Program-made: the position numbers and the translations under genes
NCBI RefSeq assembly: GCF_932274485.2
Contig: NC_065881.2
Span: 83,020,702 to 83,084,701, forward strand
Length of the DNA: 64,000 bases
Direction of reading: 5' to 3'
DNA from: Patella vulgata
Taxonomy: Eukaryota > Mollusca > Gastropoda > Patellidae
Notes under the pieces: generated by a model
Told to the model about the DNA's origin: nothing
The model's database searches: none
What the model saw: the letters and a program-made list of their open reading frames with translations, nothing else
Shown here: one piece after another, positions 10,145-22,271 of the stretch
How positions within the stretch are numbered: position 1 is the stretch's first letter
Layout of the letters: every line of letters begins with the position of its first letter

Positions 10145-11265
10145 CGTCCAGTCTAACGCTGCCTTGATTTAACTTTTTCCGTCCAGTCTAACGCTACCTT
10201 GGTTTAACTTTTCCCGTCCAGTCTAACGCTACCTTGGTTTAATGTTTCTCGTTCAGTCTACTTGGTTTAAATTTTCCCGTCCAGTCTAACGCTACCTTGG
10301 TTTAACTGTTCCCGCCCAGTCTAACGCTACCTTGGTTTAACTGTTCCCGCCCAGTCTAACGCTACCTTGGTTTAACTTTTCCGTCCAGTCTAACGCTACC
10401 TTGGTTTAACTTTTCCGTCCAGTCTAACTCTACCTTGGTTTAACTTTTCCGTCCAGTCTAGCGCTACCTTGGTTTAACTGTTCCCGCCCAGTCTAACGCT
10501 ACCTTGGTTTAACTTTTCATTTCCCGTCCAGTCTAACACTACCTTGGTTTAACTTTTCATTTCCCGTCCAGTCTAACACTACCTTGGTTTAACTTTTCCC
10601 GTCCATTCTAACGCGACCTTGATTTAACTTTTCCCGTCCAGTCTAACAATACCTTGGTTTAACTTTTCCGTCCAGTCTGACGTTACCTTTGTTTAATTTT
10701 CCCGTCCAGTCTACCACTGCCGTGGTTTAATGTTCCCGGCCAGTCTGTCACTTGGTTTAATGTTCCCGTCCAGTCTAACGCTACCTTTGTTTAATTTTCC
10801 CGTCCAGTCTAGCACTGCCGTGGTTTAATGTTCCCGGCCAGTCTATCACTTGGTTTAATGTTCCCGTCTAGTCTAACGCTGTCTTGGTTTAATGTTCCGT
10901 CCAGTGTAGCACTGCCTTGGTTTAATGTTCCCGCCCAGTCTAGCAGTGTCGTGGTTTAATGCTTTCCCGTCTAGTCTAACACCACCTTGGTTTAATGTTT
11001 TCGTCCAGTCTAGCAGTGCCTTGGCTTAATGTTTCGTCTAGTCTAACACCACCTTGGTTTAATGTTTCCGTCCAGTCTAGCAGTGCCTTGGTTTAATGTT
11101 TCCGTCCAGTCTAGCACTGCCTTGGCTTAATGTTCCGTCCAGTCTAGCACTGTCGTGATTTAATGCTTTCCGTCTAGTCTAACGCTGACTTAATTTAATG
11201 TTTTCCGTCTAATCTAACATTCCCGTGGTTTAAATTTTACCGTCCTGTCCAACGCTGCCTTAATT
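10145..11265 (+). repeat. 1.1-kb minisatellite with 33-36-bp units
   Basis: More than thirty imperfect units, consensus near CCCGTCCAGTCTAACGCTAC followed by CTTGGTTTAACTTTT. Units toward the 3' end shift to AGCACTGCC and TTTAATGTT variants, so the array has at least two sub-families in blocks. Adjacent near-identical units (10545-10600) point to recent local duplication. No open frame spans it. Confidence 0.95.
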
Positions 11266-11644
11266 AGAACTGTCCTATGGCCATGCGTGTCAAATGGGTT
11301 GTATTAAATACAATTGACCAATAACCTGTTGATTATCCAGTATAACCCTTCCTTGATTTATTATTTCCCGGTATTATAAAGTATATCATACTTAATAGAT
11401 AAATAGACGAAAGATGTCGTGACGTTCTACCCTGCAAGCCTGATGGCGTCGTTAATATCACTGTCATTATTATTATATGTAACTATATTTAATGGAAAAT
11501 TCACGGAAGAAAATGTCTGAGTAAAGTGATTATACGTGAATAGAATAACCAAACTGTAATTATAAAACCATAGATAGCCTCGTGATTTTATATCCATCAT
11601 AAAATGCATCATTACGTCAAGCACGGTATCACAGCCATATATCC

Positions 11645-12255
11645 CACAAGTAACATCAGAACGTAAACGACGGTATTATAAACGTTCTACTCCGTCCGGA
11701 GCCATATCCCCAATAGTAACCTCATCACGTATAGACAACGTTGTACTCTGTCCGCATCCATACCCCCAATAGTAACCTCATCCCGTTGTACTCCGTCCGG
11801 AGCCATATCCACAATAGTAACCTCATCACGTATAGACAACGTTGTACTCCGTCCGGAGCCATATCCACAATAGTAACCTCATCACGTATAGACAACGTTG
11901 TACTCCTTCCGGAGCCATATCCACAATAGTAACCTCATCACGTAAAGACAACGTTGTACTCCGTCCGGAGCCATATCCACACTAGTAACCACATCACATG
12001 ATGCACTGCATTCACAGGATTCCGGTTCAATCCAGGTGCTGCCAGACTAGTAACACCACAACTTGAATAACTATATTACAAACGTTCTGCTCCGTTCACA
12101 GCCGTATTCACACCAGTAATACCATAAGGTGAAGATTTTTTTTTATAATGTTCTACTCCGTCGACAGTTAGTCACATTGTAATATGAGGACTGTATTATA
12201 AAGGTCCTGTACTGCCCATCTATATTCGCAATTGTAACGCGAAGGACTGCATCGT
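11645..12255 (+). repeat. satellite-like array of about 54-bp units
   Basis: Five to six well-conserved units at 11690-12000 share ACTCCGTCCGGAGCCATATC, CACAATAGTAACCTCATCAC and GTATAGACAACGTT. Decayed units continue to about 12255. The 62-codon frame at 11741 is repeat-derived. Confidence 0.9.
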
Positions 12256-12276
12256 AAAATACTATTTATGACCAGT

Positions 12277-12329
12277 TCATGAAATAAAAACAAAATTGTG
12301 TTTAACGCCTTACTGTTGTCCATCAGGTC
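12277..12329 (-). mobile_element. SINE-alpha tail fragment
   Basis: A short minus-strand tail (ATTGTGTTTAACGCCTTACTG) abuts the palindromic element that follows. Confidence 0.5.
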
Positions 12330-12554
12330 CCAAGTTCCCAAAGCATTCTCAGACTTAAGTTAAGAATTTACTCGAAATTGTTCGCCTTATTTTAACTAAA
12401 ATATTAGCCCTTTGGTGATTTTAATGTATCAAATACAACAATAAGAAACCATGTACAAAGTTTTGTGTTTCTGGAGCAAGGATATTTCTCATAAACAGTG
12501 ATTGAAAGTTGAGTAAATTCTTAACTTAAGTCTGAGAATGCTTTGTGAACTTGG
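12330..12554. mobile_element. foldback MITE with 44-bp inverted termini
   Basis: The left arm (CCAAGTTCCCAAAGCATTCT, then CAGACTTAAGTTAAGAATTTAC) is matched almost perfectly by the reverse complement at 12511-12554. The unpaired centre is about 135 bp. No open frame and no clear target duplication. Confidence 0.88.
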
Positions 12555-13540
12555 CGTCTGTTCACCTGGTAATGATCTGCAGTCACAATAGTATTCTAGG
12601 AGGGATATTTTACCCACTCGCTCTCACCAAATTCCAAATGTCAATGTATCTTTAACGTGCATGCGAAATAGTACAATATTCAAAGGACTAGACGCAAATT
12701 CCTTGCCAGGATCTGCATGCTGCATCACTACCATTAGTGGCAATATGGGAGAAAGACGGCTTGACAATCCCCGTGAATAGTCTCGGCGCCGCGGCTCTCC
12801 TTTTAATTCACACCAGACTATACGTGTGCGTCTTGTATGCTTTAAGCTTAGGGGTCAGAATTATGGCTGCCACCCTTGTACGTCTACAAGGGGGTATTTC
12901 GAGACTCCATGACCATATCCGTAACGTTTGTGAGGAACTAGATTATAATTGTCTAACGATAATTTTATACATTGTCAGCTACTTAATGTTGAGTATAATG
13001 CTGCAAATAAAACGCAAGTTAGGCAGTGACAACATTCATCATTTGACAAGAAACTACGAGTATGACTTTATCAGATACAAGAGGTCTTATAGACCCCCCC
13101 CCCACTCAACATTTTGCTGTATTTGGAATATTTGTTACTGATGATATTGTGTTGGTCATTCTAATAATCTAGATCTGAAAGCATATCTGGGTACTCTACA
13201 TGAAAATGACAATTAAGTTATTTGCAGATATGTATACCTTATTATATTTCACATCTTCATTGTTAATATCTCAAATATTTTTTTTTACTCTGATTGATTA
13301 TTATTCAGTCTTTATATGAAGCTGTAGTTTGATCGTATTTGAATAAAATTATGCATCCAAAATCCAATTTATGTATGGAGTCTTAGATTACCCCTTGCTG
13401 CCGACAATGTTTTTCGTGCAACGTGTCCCCACAAAGATTAGGCCACAAATTCCGTAAAAACATATTTAATCGGCTGTCTCATCTCCATTCGCATCTCCAA
13501 GTTTATTCAATCTTTAATCGAATAAAACACATTGATTCAA
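12555..13540. other. no convincing gene
   Basis: Holds a 134-codon frame (12737-13141) that has no recognisable domain. Its first part resembles a decayed SINE-alpha body (GCGCCGCGGCTCTCCTTTTA, TTCACACCAGACTATACGTG), so I do not call it a gene. The rest is AT-rich. Confidence 0.5.
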
Positions 13541-14189
13541 CCCAATTTAACAATTTATTGGTTTAGATAATTTAATTCTATTTCTATTGACATTTTGTCG
13601 GAATTAAAAGTACTCCAAACTCACTGATGCTTTCAAGAATTGAGGAAGAGTTCCTTGAACGAGAGATGTTAATTGTCCGACAGTACACGACCGACATCTG
13701 TCAAATATAGCTATCAGTTACCAGTTAGAAGATTGGAAGTAGTTTGTTTTTAACATAGAACAAAACCACAGAATATTTATGTGAATTAGATCATGGCGTG
13801 CAGACAAATCACTGACTGTGGATGTAATTATTTATAAAGAGAAAAACAAGTGCAGTAATTACCCACATACTGAAGTCGTTTACACCAAAATAAGTTTTTA
13901 TTGTTTTATAAACATTTCTTAATTGCCTGCTTTAAGTTTAGAATGGTTAATGCGTTTATTTGGCTGTTTACAAGATATCCGTTTATTAATGGGAATTGTC
14001 TGCGATATCACCATTCATAACTCCCAGTTATAAGATTAAGTGTTTCTTGGAGTGTATACAAAATGAATATGTACACGTCATTTGCGTGATGGTATAACTG
14101 AGATGGTGACTACATTGGGTCATTGTGAGACTAACACATGGTTAACTTATTAATGCAGGAATTCTGTGACTAACATACGGTTGTGTAGG

Positions 14190-15071
14190 CATTTTGTATT
14201 GGACGCGTCTCCATCTAACTGCCTTAATATTCAAATGTACGGGTTTCAATAGATGGCCCAGGTCCCTGTATAAACAAAATAAAACCAACCAGAATTCTCG
14301 GTGTCCAGGATTCCACAATGGCATATAGTTGTGTCTTCCACTCTGGGATATCGTTGTGTCTTCCACTGAAACTATACTGGTTGTACTGTCTCTAGCCTGT
14401 TGTTGTTTATTATAAATTGAACGTCCAGTATATTATACATGATATTATGGACAAGTTTATTTATATTAAAGTAGCTAAGTCTCTAACTCAATATCATCCA
14501 AAGTCTTCAACATCGAAAACACGAATTATTTGTCAATTTAAATCAATATTGGTGTTGTTATCGTATCTTGAAAAGATGGGCTTCTGATATCCAATATTTA
14601 AGACAAAATAAACATTTTACCATTGGTACACGAATCGTGTACCATAATGCGTTTCAGCGCCATTTGTAATAAGGGACTCGAAGAACGAGGATAGACATAT
14701 TCCACAAGTCATGTCAAACGGTGAAGTCATATTCTTATCTGGAGAGCATGCGCAATAAATACTATCGGCTTAGACTAGAATAACCAGACGCTAGAGATAG
14801 CCATTCGATTGACACTTCTTGAAATTAGAGTAAAAACGGAAACGATCGAATATAAATCAGTTTATATACATTCATATTACATTGCAACCCATTTGTGTCA
14901 ATTTCTAGGTCCCAAATATTAGCGATTTAGCTCCTTGAAGTTAGGAAATTTATGACCAGTTACCATTTATACCACCGGTGCCATTATATCCTGCTTCCTA
15001 ATTTGTCGAATACAACTTTGAGTTAATTGATATGTGAGGCGTTTATACGATCGTGAAAACGGGGAATTTTC
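14190..15071. other. arm-specific insert, no gene seen
   Basis: Present only in the left arm. AT-rich, with short frames only. The insert or deletion boundary relative to the right arm is near 14165 and 15560. Confidence 0.45.
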
Positions 15072-15186
15072 ACTAGTCCGCGTGTTCACTTGTCCACCAA
15101 TATCTATTATCAGGGTTAGGGTTCGGATTATGTTTTTTGATACCGATATTTATAGTATTTCTTATAGCGGCGGACTAGTGAACCCC
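15072..15186. repeat. small palindromic element
   Basis: TTCACTAGTCCGC near 15070 and GCGGACTAGTGAA near 15170 form inverted ends about 115 bp apart. The interior contains CAGGGTTAGGGTTCGG, which includes one and a half telomere-type TTAGGG units. It is probably a MITE, since a telomeric origin is not supported by so short a run. Confidence 0.55.
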
Positions 15187-15584
15187 TCTCGTGAAAACAA
15201 CAGCATTCTCTCGTCTTATATATCATCTTGATCAAGTTTACTATCATCCATTTATTTATCAGTTTATATCATCGTGTTTTGGTCTATAATTAGGAACTCT
15301 TTTTTTCTGTGCTTGCGTAAACTGATACCATAGGCGCCATAATATGGTTTTGAATCAGGAGCTGTTGCATGCATTTGTTAATCTTCTTATTTGCACCGCT
15401 GAGCTAATACTCGCTAGACAATCCCAAGTCTGCGTGTTCGTTAGACAGTAATGCATCATTTCACGCACTTCCGGGTTGAAGATGACGCTATGTACGGTTT
15501 CCTGGTTCAAAATATAGTACTCCTATTCTTTTGAACAGTATAAATACAGTAAGTAAAAAGATCAACATGGTAAAAATCGGTAGT

Positions 15585-15800
15585 GACTGCTGTTCGGACA
15601 CGTAACGTGTCGCCTAGCCGTAAGATGTTACAGATCGGTGGTACCTATGGACCGACACGTAAAGCGTTGCCTAGACGTTAAGGGTTTACAGATCGGTAGC
15701 ACCTGCTAGTGGGAAATGTAAAGTGTTGTCTAGACGTTAGATTTTACAGATCAGAAGCACCTGCTGGTCTGACACGTAAACTGTTGCCTAGAAGTTATAT
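15585..15800 (-). repeat. tandem array of about 57-bp units, left-arm copy
   Basis: Four units containing CAGATCGGTRGYACCTGCTG, GACACGTAAAGYGTTGCC and TAGACGTTA. The same array occurs in reverse orientation at 26290-26535, in the right arm of the inverted repeat. Units match CAGGTGCTACCGATCTGTAA on the minus strand. Confidence 0.88.
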
Positions 15801-16262
15801 GAATAATCATCTGGGGTATAAATTCCTTAATCTTGAATAACAATCAGTCAACTGTTTCGTTATAAGTGAATAACAAACTCATGATATATCGTAAACACAT
15901 AATGAAATACTGACCAATTTCACACTGCCACGACGACAAGAAATACTAAAACAATTTACGGAGAGAGAGAGACGTAATTTTTAATCAGGAACAATCTTGG
16001 TTCGTCCACGGAAAATACATTGATCATAAGAGAATCGCCAACCAGGAAAGTCACGTGAATATGATTCTATTGACACTGTTAACTACGATCTTTTGTCTAT
16101 AGATATATTTGGGTTACTGGATCAATAGTGTCTTCATGATTAAAGACAGGCACATCCAGTTCATTAATTAATCTTTCAGGCACCGTCAATCATTTATGAT
16201 TCATTAGACTTCAGATACAGATCTTTGTCGAAGAATTTATACGTACATGTACCTTATACTCG

Positions 16263-16430
16263 AAATCATATGGCATTCAGCGTCCTACTTGTAATAACTT
16301 TAAAGTCCCAGCCGTGCTAATGATGCCATAACAATGGATTCTTGTGGCACAGCGTCGTTTCAGCCTACTTTACATCCAAATTCACACTACGAGGGTTCCT
16401 TTACACTCACATCAATGTCTACCTCGTCTA
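16263..16430 (-). mobile_element. possible very old SINE-alpha
   Basis: Weak colinear resemblance to alpha: GGCATTCAGCGTCCTACTTG, CCAGCCGTGCTAATGATG, CAGCCTACTTTACATC and CACACTACGAGGGTTCCTTT. Many substitutions. Confidence 0.35.
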
Positions 16431-16615
16431 GGCACCCCGTAAAGAAGCGCTTATATCTGGGAGATCGGCCGCGGAGGGCTGGAAAATCCCGAAAATAATT
16501 ATCGGCCAACAAATGCATTCAGCCCGCGACTACATCATCTAGGCACTCAGTAAAACACTTATTTCGCGGAAACCGGCCCCGGAGAGCTGGAAAATCCCGA
16601 AGATAATTATCGGTC
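16424..16615. repeat. two tandem units of about 115 bp
   Basis: CTGGAAAATCCCGAARATAA, CTAGGCAC(C/T)C(C/A)GTAAA and CGGCCSCGGAG each occur twice in the same order, at 16424-16505 and 16540-16612. Confidence 0.8.
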
Positions 16616-17020
16616 TAATTACATCTAGACCACGACTTGCTGGTCAGTGAACAATGCCTCATCTTATCCAGCTGCCCTGGCCCCAACCCGGTGCTACCGA
16701 CATAATGACTTACTGGCAGTACAAAATTAGGTAGGCTAAGATTTTTTCTAAAATAAAGCACGAGTTTCAATACAAGTAAGTGCATTTATTATTCGAACCA
16801 GGTACAGAGCATGACGTCACCACAGCCATCTTTGAATCGAAGGTCGCCAATCGACGTGCAATTGTCCAAAGTATGCACATGCGAAGTGTCGTGTCGATCG
16901 TAATCGAATTGGGGGGTCCGCGGGGTTTCTTGATGATCGTCAACCCAGGAAGAATGTTTTTAGATCGTTTAGTAAAAAGGTTTAAAACAATGTATTTAAT
17001 TTTCAATAATCTCTCAGATG
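16616..17020. other. no gene seen; unclassified repeat-like segment
   Basis: The 133-codon plus-strand frame from 16780 ends inside a SINE-alpha. Its first 90 codons have no recognisable fold. On the minus strand the DNA reads AAGATGGCTGTGGTGACGTC, a phrase typical of dispersed non-coding repeats. I do not call a gene. Confidence 0.45.
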
Positions 17021-17036
17021 TTTACATTATCCTTTC

Positions 17037-17310
17037 GGCGTCGTTCTCCTTTGTCAGTGATGCAGGACGGAGGGCTGACAAGGAAAGCTGTCTAGTCGTT
17101 CGGATGGGACGAAAAACCGAGGTCCCGTGTACACATTGGCTTGCACGTAAAAGATCCCTTGGCAGTTGGAATTCGATATAAGAGTAGGCCGTAGTGCCGC
17201 TGTCCGGGCAAAATTTCCCTCATAGCACACTGTATGGCGTATGCCCGTCTTCATTAGCCCAGGTTAGGAGCAGAACAGTAGGACGTTAAACCCCATTTCA
17301 TTTCATTTCA
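17037..17310 (+). mobile_element. SINE-alpha, 5'-truncated, with 16-bp target duplication
   Basis: Lacks the tRNA-like head but has a clean body and an (ATTTC)n tail. The direct repeat TTTACATTATCCTTTC lies at 17021-17036 and 17311-17326. The perfect 16-bp duplication and clean body suggest a young insertion. Confidence 0.95.
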
Positions 17311-17448
17311 TTTACATTATCCTTTCAGACCACGGCAAGTAGCTATTTCTAGAACATGCCTCTCGAAGTTGGAATTTAAAATAAATGTGTTTCAAATACA
17401 TTATTTAAACAAAAAGCACGTTCATATTATAGCCCTAATCCTTCTATA

Positions 17449-17763
17449 CAATCTGATTATAATACAAATCTATATTTCGTTTCGTTTTTTTTTTACTTTC
17501 GATGGCCTACACTACATGAAGTAGTGACCGGTTGTAGTAAAAGGTCGCGTCAGAGGTACGTTTCTAGTGGTTTACCCACAGTTCCGTGCATCGCACACCA
17601 ACAAGTCGCGGTTACAGATGGTTTCATTGGCTAATCCCTCACGCCATCCCGAACGCCGGTAGCACAACAACTCTTCCAGATGCTAGCGTAGTACAGACAA
17701 ATAAAACGAAATTTTGAACTATAAAAAACGAAACGAAATAGAATATGTGTTTTAATCAGAATG
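17449..17763. mobile_element. MITE-2, full-length copy
   Basis: CAATCTGATT at the left end and AATCAGAATG at the right. AACGAAACGAAAT termini, a CATTGGCTAATCCCTCAC segment and AACAACTCTTCCAGAT are shared with the copies at 2721, 28287 and 46396. About 315 bp. Confidence 0.88.
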
Positions 17764-18084
17764 TCTATGCACTTTGTGTTATTGTCGGTTTTATAACGTC
17801 TTTAGGATATATCATATTATAGTTCATCATAATATAATGAAATGTACAACTATCACGTCATAGACTAGTGGACGACAATTTAAAATACCACAGATGTATT
17901 GTACAATGTAAAATACTTCGTCTTTGGCCCATCGATTTGTTTTAAACCATTACAATGGAAACTTGCGAGTTATAGATCCGCATTTCGTCTGAGAAACAAA
18001 AGCCAGAAGTAATCAATTGGTTAGCACCGAGATCGTTTCGAGATCACGAATTTACATACTTAATAGATGAGGTTAATCAATTTG
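17764..18084. other. no gene seen
   Basis: AT-rich, with no recognisable repeats or frames. Confidence 0.5.
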
Positions 18085-18352
18085 GGGGATGTTGGATGGC
18101 CGAATGGTTAGCGCGTGCGCGCTATATCACAAGGTCGTTCATTGAGTCAACTGGCGAGGTTTCGATTCTCCGGTTGTACGTGACAAGGAGTAGGGTCGCC
18201 TATCCAACCTCGTGGGTTTTCCCCGGGTCCTCCGTTTTCCTCCCACTGCTAAAGACTCCTACGCGCAAGCGAATTATTGAATTGAAATTGAACCATGCGT
18301 TGATCCCGAAATCACCTAGTTTGTGTCGAGTGGACGTTAAACCCCATTTTTC
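18085..18352 (+). mobile_element. SINE-beta, full length
   Basis: The head GGATGGCCGAATGGTTAGCG (box A, 18096-18107), box B near 18158-18170, the complete central domain, and GTGGACGTTAAACCCCATTT ending in a short CT tract. The 91-codon MAEWLARARYITRSF frame is this SINE in translation. Confidence 0.93.
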
Positions 18353-18721
18353 TCTTTCACTGTTTAGCTAATGTTATAGGTGTCGCTGGCTTGTTCGTAT
18401 ACGTTATAAACAGAACAGCTAAAAACAAGATCGGTCTAAAAATTTGGTCAAACGAAACAGCTATAAACAAGCACGGTATAAAACTTTGGCCAAAGCTTTA
18501 TTGACCATAACGGTTATAGATTGCCTAAAAAGACCATACATTGCCTTTTACGGCCGTAGATTTGAAAGGGAACGATGACCAGACGAGCGTTAGTGTTACT
18601 CTTTAATGCACGCACTAGGATAGTTCTTAGGGTGACTCGGCGGTGACGTCACAGTGATGCAGTGTAACATCTTGCTGTCAGTTGCCGCAAAAGGCCACCA
18701 AAAATCGTCGCTTTTCTGGCG
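18353..18721. other. no gene seen
   Basis: Two short AAACA-rich repeats (CAGCTAAAAACAAG and CAGCTATAAACAAG near 18416 and 18459) and otherwise plain sequence. Confidence 0.45.
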
Positions 18722-18962
18722 AACCGACAAATCTGAAATCTTTAAGTATTGAGAATTATGCGTTTGAAATTTGCGTTCTGTTGTTATCCCTGTAGCTATC
18801 AAATATTAACATTTATTTTTGATTTAATATTTCATACATATACATCAGGACACGGAATGTCATTTACATAAATGTTATTATTTGATGGACATAGAGATAA
18901 CAACAGAGCGCAAATTTCAAACACATAATTCTCAATACTTAAATATATCAGATTCGTCAGTT
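18722..18962. mobile_element. foldback MITE with about 100-bp arms
   Basis: The left arm 18722-18815 and right arm 18868-18962 are inverted copies: CTTTAAGTATTGAGAATTAT, TTTGAAATTTGCGTTCTGTT and GTTATC at left, the complements at right. The loop is about 50 bp. No coding potential. Confidence 0.85.
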
Positions 18963-19079
18963 GCCTGAAAAGACTAACAAAAGTATCTGGCACAAGTCAC
19001 ATCTCACAAACCTCTTCGAAGTGTTCACATGCCGACACGAGAATGTGGGCGACGGGGTAAAATATGATAACTGAGAATT

Positions 19080-19500
19080 TGAGTACAGATCCGTTTTTAT
19101 ACACCCACATTAAAATTTGGTCGTATATTGTCGTCGCCCCCGTCCGTCCGGCGTCTACAATTGCTTTGGACGCTCTAGAGGCTAAAGTTAATATGCGATT
19201 TACTTTAAATTTATACACAGTGTTTAAGGTCATGAGACGAAGAAGCCTATTGATTTTCAGCGATTTCCGATAATTATTGCCAGAGTTATGGCCCTTGATC
19301 ACTTCAAAAAATCTTGTGGATGCTCTAGAGGCTAAAGTTAATATCCGATTGACTTTAAATTTATACACAGTGTTTGAGGTCATGCGATACAGAATCCTGT
19401 TGATTTTCAACGATTTCCGATAATTACTGCCAAATTTATGGCCCTTGATCACTTTGAAAAATCTTGTGATGCTCTAGAGGCTAAAGTTATCATCCGATTG
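19080..19500 (+). mobile_element. relative of the 22272 array element, 3' end not seen
   Basis: Begins with TATACACCCACATTAAAATT and GTCGTCGCCCCCGTCCGTCC, as in the element at 22272. It then carries two and a partial unit of about 165 bp, each containing GCTCTAGAGGCTAAAGTTA, ATACACAGTGTTT, GATTTTCARCGATTTCCGAT and TATGGCCCTTGATCAC. The 151-codon minus-strand frame over these repeats is an artefact. No matching right terminus is visible. Confidence 0.75.
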
Positions 19501-20260
19501 ATAATTACTTCATGAGTTGTTACTCTTCATCAGATTTAAGTGTATTATAAATGTTTCATTACCACAAAAAGTAAAAATATGCGACAACACTTGTTGACTG
19601 CCCGGACGATTTAGCTGTGGGCGTATGTTTCGTTGCCTGGCAATCTATTTATTTTTCTAGACGGCGAACATACCAAAGTAACCAGAATCTTTCGACAAAC
19701 CACAAAACATAATCATGCCCCACTGAAAATGGCATAGTAGGGTTGCACAAAACCTTAAAAGTCAATCAACAAGCTCCATGAATTTCAAGACAATCACCAA
19801 AAAGGACAAAGGTTAAGTGTTTACAAAATAAATTGTTTAAAATGAATCAGCAGTATGTCCCGGGGTGCCATGACAATTCAGCTGAAGACTGCAATTCACA
19901 AAAAGTTAAGAATGAACCAATAAATAGCCACGATGTAATTGTTACATGAAATTAATCTAATTTGCACTTTGCAGGAATTCTTGAAAGAACACAAACGTCT
20001 TGAGAACCACTGCAGCAATTAAGTGTTATGGCGAGAGAATAGAATCTATTTCCTGAAAATAAGTTAATTCCTTGATCAGCAAATACTTCAAATAATGTTT
20101 CGCATGTGGTGAAAAAACTAACCAGCAACAAACAATAAACCGTGTTAGTATCATTGAATTCTATATTGACCCAATGCATGTATAGGCGGAAATGACGACA
20201 TACATCTTTAAAAAGGGGCGTGTTTCGTATCATACGCCATTGTTTATTTTTTGTTTTCTT
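19501..20260. other. no gene seen
   Basis: AT-rich sequence with short frames only (the longest is 93 codons on the minus strand at 19952, with no recognisable features). Confidence 0.45.
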
Positions 20261-20263
20261 TGA

Positions 20264-20575
20264 ATAAAAATGAAATGGGTTAACGCCCTACTCCGACTGG
20301 GATAATGAAGCGGGTCATACGCCATACAGAATGAGATGCGGGATTTGTTTTTGTGTTACTTGAAAAGAAATGAAATGGGTTTAACGCCCTACTGTTCTTT
20401 CCCGACTGGGCTAATCAAGACGGCCATACGCCATACAGAATGAGATAAGGGGAATTTTGCCCGAAATGCTGCGCTACAGTCTACTGTCATATCATATTCC
20501 ATCTGCCAAGGATCTTTTACGTGCACGCCAATGAGTACACGGAACAGCGGTGTTTCGGCCCATCCGAACGATCTG
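20264..20575 (-). mobile_element. SINE-alpha with duplicated 3' end
   Basis: The tail region occurs twice (20264-20345 and 20357-20450), each with AATGAAATGGGTTTAACGCC and ATACGCCATACAGAATGAGA. The body then continues to about 20575. This may be two adjacent insertions or a local duplication. Confidence 0.8.
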
Positions 20576-21029
20576 TTAAATATGAAATATAAAATAAATT
20601 TGATCTAAAATCTTGAAAAAGAAATGACAAAAGTACACTCGCACTCGCACAGTAGGAGAGAATGCTTTTAGGCTGCCCAGTGCAATGAATGTAGATGCTT
20701 ATAATATAACTTGCATTCAGTATATTGGCTGATTTGAAAATGCTAATTTATGATTTTTTACACATTATTACAAGGACACTAAAGATGGATTTTTTTTATT
20801 AAGAGGAATATACTATTTATCCATATTTTATCTCAGAAATAAGTGAGCCAAACAGGAAGACTTTAAAGGGAGAATTTCTGTGCTAGAAACAGAAGCACTG
20901 TGAATAACTTTTAGGACATGATTGACAGAAGTACAGCTGTACATATAAGATAGGTCAAATCTATTAGACGCCCGGGGTAGCCTTTCAGAATTGACTTGCA
21001 AGTAGGTCTTGGGAAAACGGTAACCATTC
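20576..21029. other. no gene seen
   Basis: AT-rich, no recognisable repeats. Confidence 0.45.
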
Positions 21030-21062
21030 GCTCGGTTTTTCGTCCCACCCTTGCTAGACCCT
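21030..21062 (-). mobile_element. SINE-alpha scrap next to MITE-1
   Basis: CTCGGTTTTTCGTCCCACCC and TAGACCCTC match the alpha body. The match stops where MITE-1 begins. Confidence 0.55.
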
Positions 21063-21216
21063 CAGAAGTACGAAATTTGACCTAAGATAAAATCCAAATT
21101 TTAGTAATTTGATTGGATAATCTTAAAATGATTGTAGAGCTTAGCCAATCAAAATTGAAGTATCTACTAAAATTTGGATTTTATCTTTAGTTAAAATTTC
21201 GTGAAACAGGACCCTG
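21063..21216. mobile_element. MITE-1, copy with decayed left end
   Basis: Near-palindrome of about 150 bp with inverted arms containing AAGATAAAATCCAAATTTTA. The right end reads GTGAAACAGGACCCTG and the left end is corrupted. Same family as 28303-28446 and 35541-35686. Confidence 0.85.
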
Positions 21217-22271
21217 GATGTCGAACAACGTTTTTTTTTTTATCAAACGAGAATAATTTTGATGACAAGACATTGAACCCCAACTCAGCATCTTGCACAG
21301 TTACATTTAGTAATGGAGATTCAATTTAAAGTTAATTCTCCAAAATAACATTAGCAATAACACTCCAGAATGAGCACTTCTTTTTTTGTAGCCATATTTA
21401 ATTTTATTAATGGAAACCTGTTTAAGATGCCACGGTGTAGTATGTTGTGAATTGATGCCTGCTACTACAACAACACGCGCTGCGACTCTCTTATACCTCA
21501 ATATAATGTTCCCACTATCTCTTCTCAAACCCTTTCGCCTATTTAGAAACGCTTACGAGTAGCGGGAATGCGAGGAACGTGAAATCTTGATCGCTCGATT
21601 CCATTTAGTTGAATTAGAAGGACTGTTGTTAGAAACAGAATCGAAAACAAGAAAATAAATTTAGCTTCAGTGCATGTGGTTAATAGAAATATGTGAATGG
21701 TTACTTGAATGATGGCGATGCTATTTTTAACACAAAAAAACATAAACCATTAACGCTTGTACCATACTTCACTGTTTAAGGCATTTAAATGTGTGCATAT
21801 TATGCTGAAAGTGCGGAGAAAGTTGAATGGATTTTCATTTAAGAAAGTATCCATGCAGAGAGTAACCTCCTTCGATCGTTTTCATACTTGATTTCCGGTT
21901 TTGTTGATGCAAATAAAATATATTGTTCTATTGTTCCAATATGAACCATATTTTATAGAAAACGTGCATATAAATGCCAGTGTGGAACAACTTAAAATTC
22001 ACTTAATAAAATTGAAAGCAATTGATTGTCGAAGTATGTTGAGCAATTTACGTGAATGGGGTTCTACAACAATGTAATACGCGTCCTTGTGCACCAATAC
22101 CTTAGTGCCGGGTCTGAACAGCGGCGTAGCCTTTACGGTCTGATCAGAGGTGTCCGATACTTGGGCTCACAGTTGCAAAGGAACAAATAATGTAGTAATA
22201 TTATATATAAAAAAACACGCCCTGGCACAGACAACCTACCCATATATTCTAATATCATATAGAGTTTTTTT
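21217..22271. other. no gene seen
   Basis: AT-rich, with short frames on both strands (66-78 codons) and no recognised domains or repeats. Confidence 0.45.

Larger units (their letters stand above)
13555..16235 (+). repeat. left arm of a long diverged inverted repeat
   Basis: Blocks at about 13555-14165 and 15580-16235 match the reverse complement of 26710-27290 and 25850-26530 in order. Anchors include AATTCTATTTCTATTGACAT (13573), GATCATGGCGTGCAGACAAATC (13790; over 20 shared bases with small differences), TTTTTAATCAGGAACAATCT (15978) and GAGCGT-free AT-rich flanks. About 1.4 kb (14190-15560) has no counterpart in the right arm. A SINE-beta fragment at 14110-14150 is shared by both arms and predates the duplication. 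Confidence 0.85.

Noticed and set aside
10145-11265. CRISPR-like array
   Set aside because: Units are contiguous and imperfect with no unique spacers, and the DNA is eukaryotic. It is a minisatellite.
12737-13141. 134-codon frame as a possible gene
   Set aside because: No recognisable domain, no splice or promoter context, and the first part resembles a decayed SINE-alpha.
15115-15126. Internal telomere sequence (TTAGGGTT)
   Set aside because: Only about one and a half repeats, inside a small palindromic element.
16780-17181. 133-codon frame as a possible exon
   Set aside because: It runs into SINE-alpha for its last third, and the rest resembles dispersed non-coding repeat.
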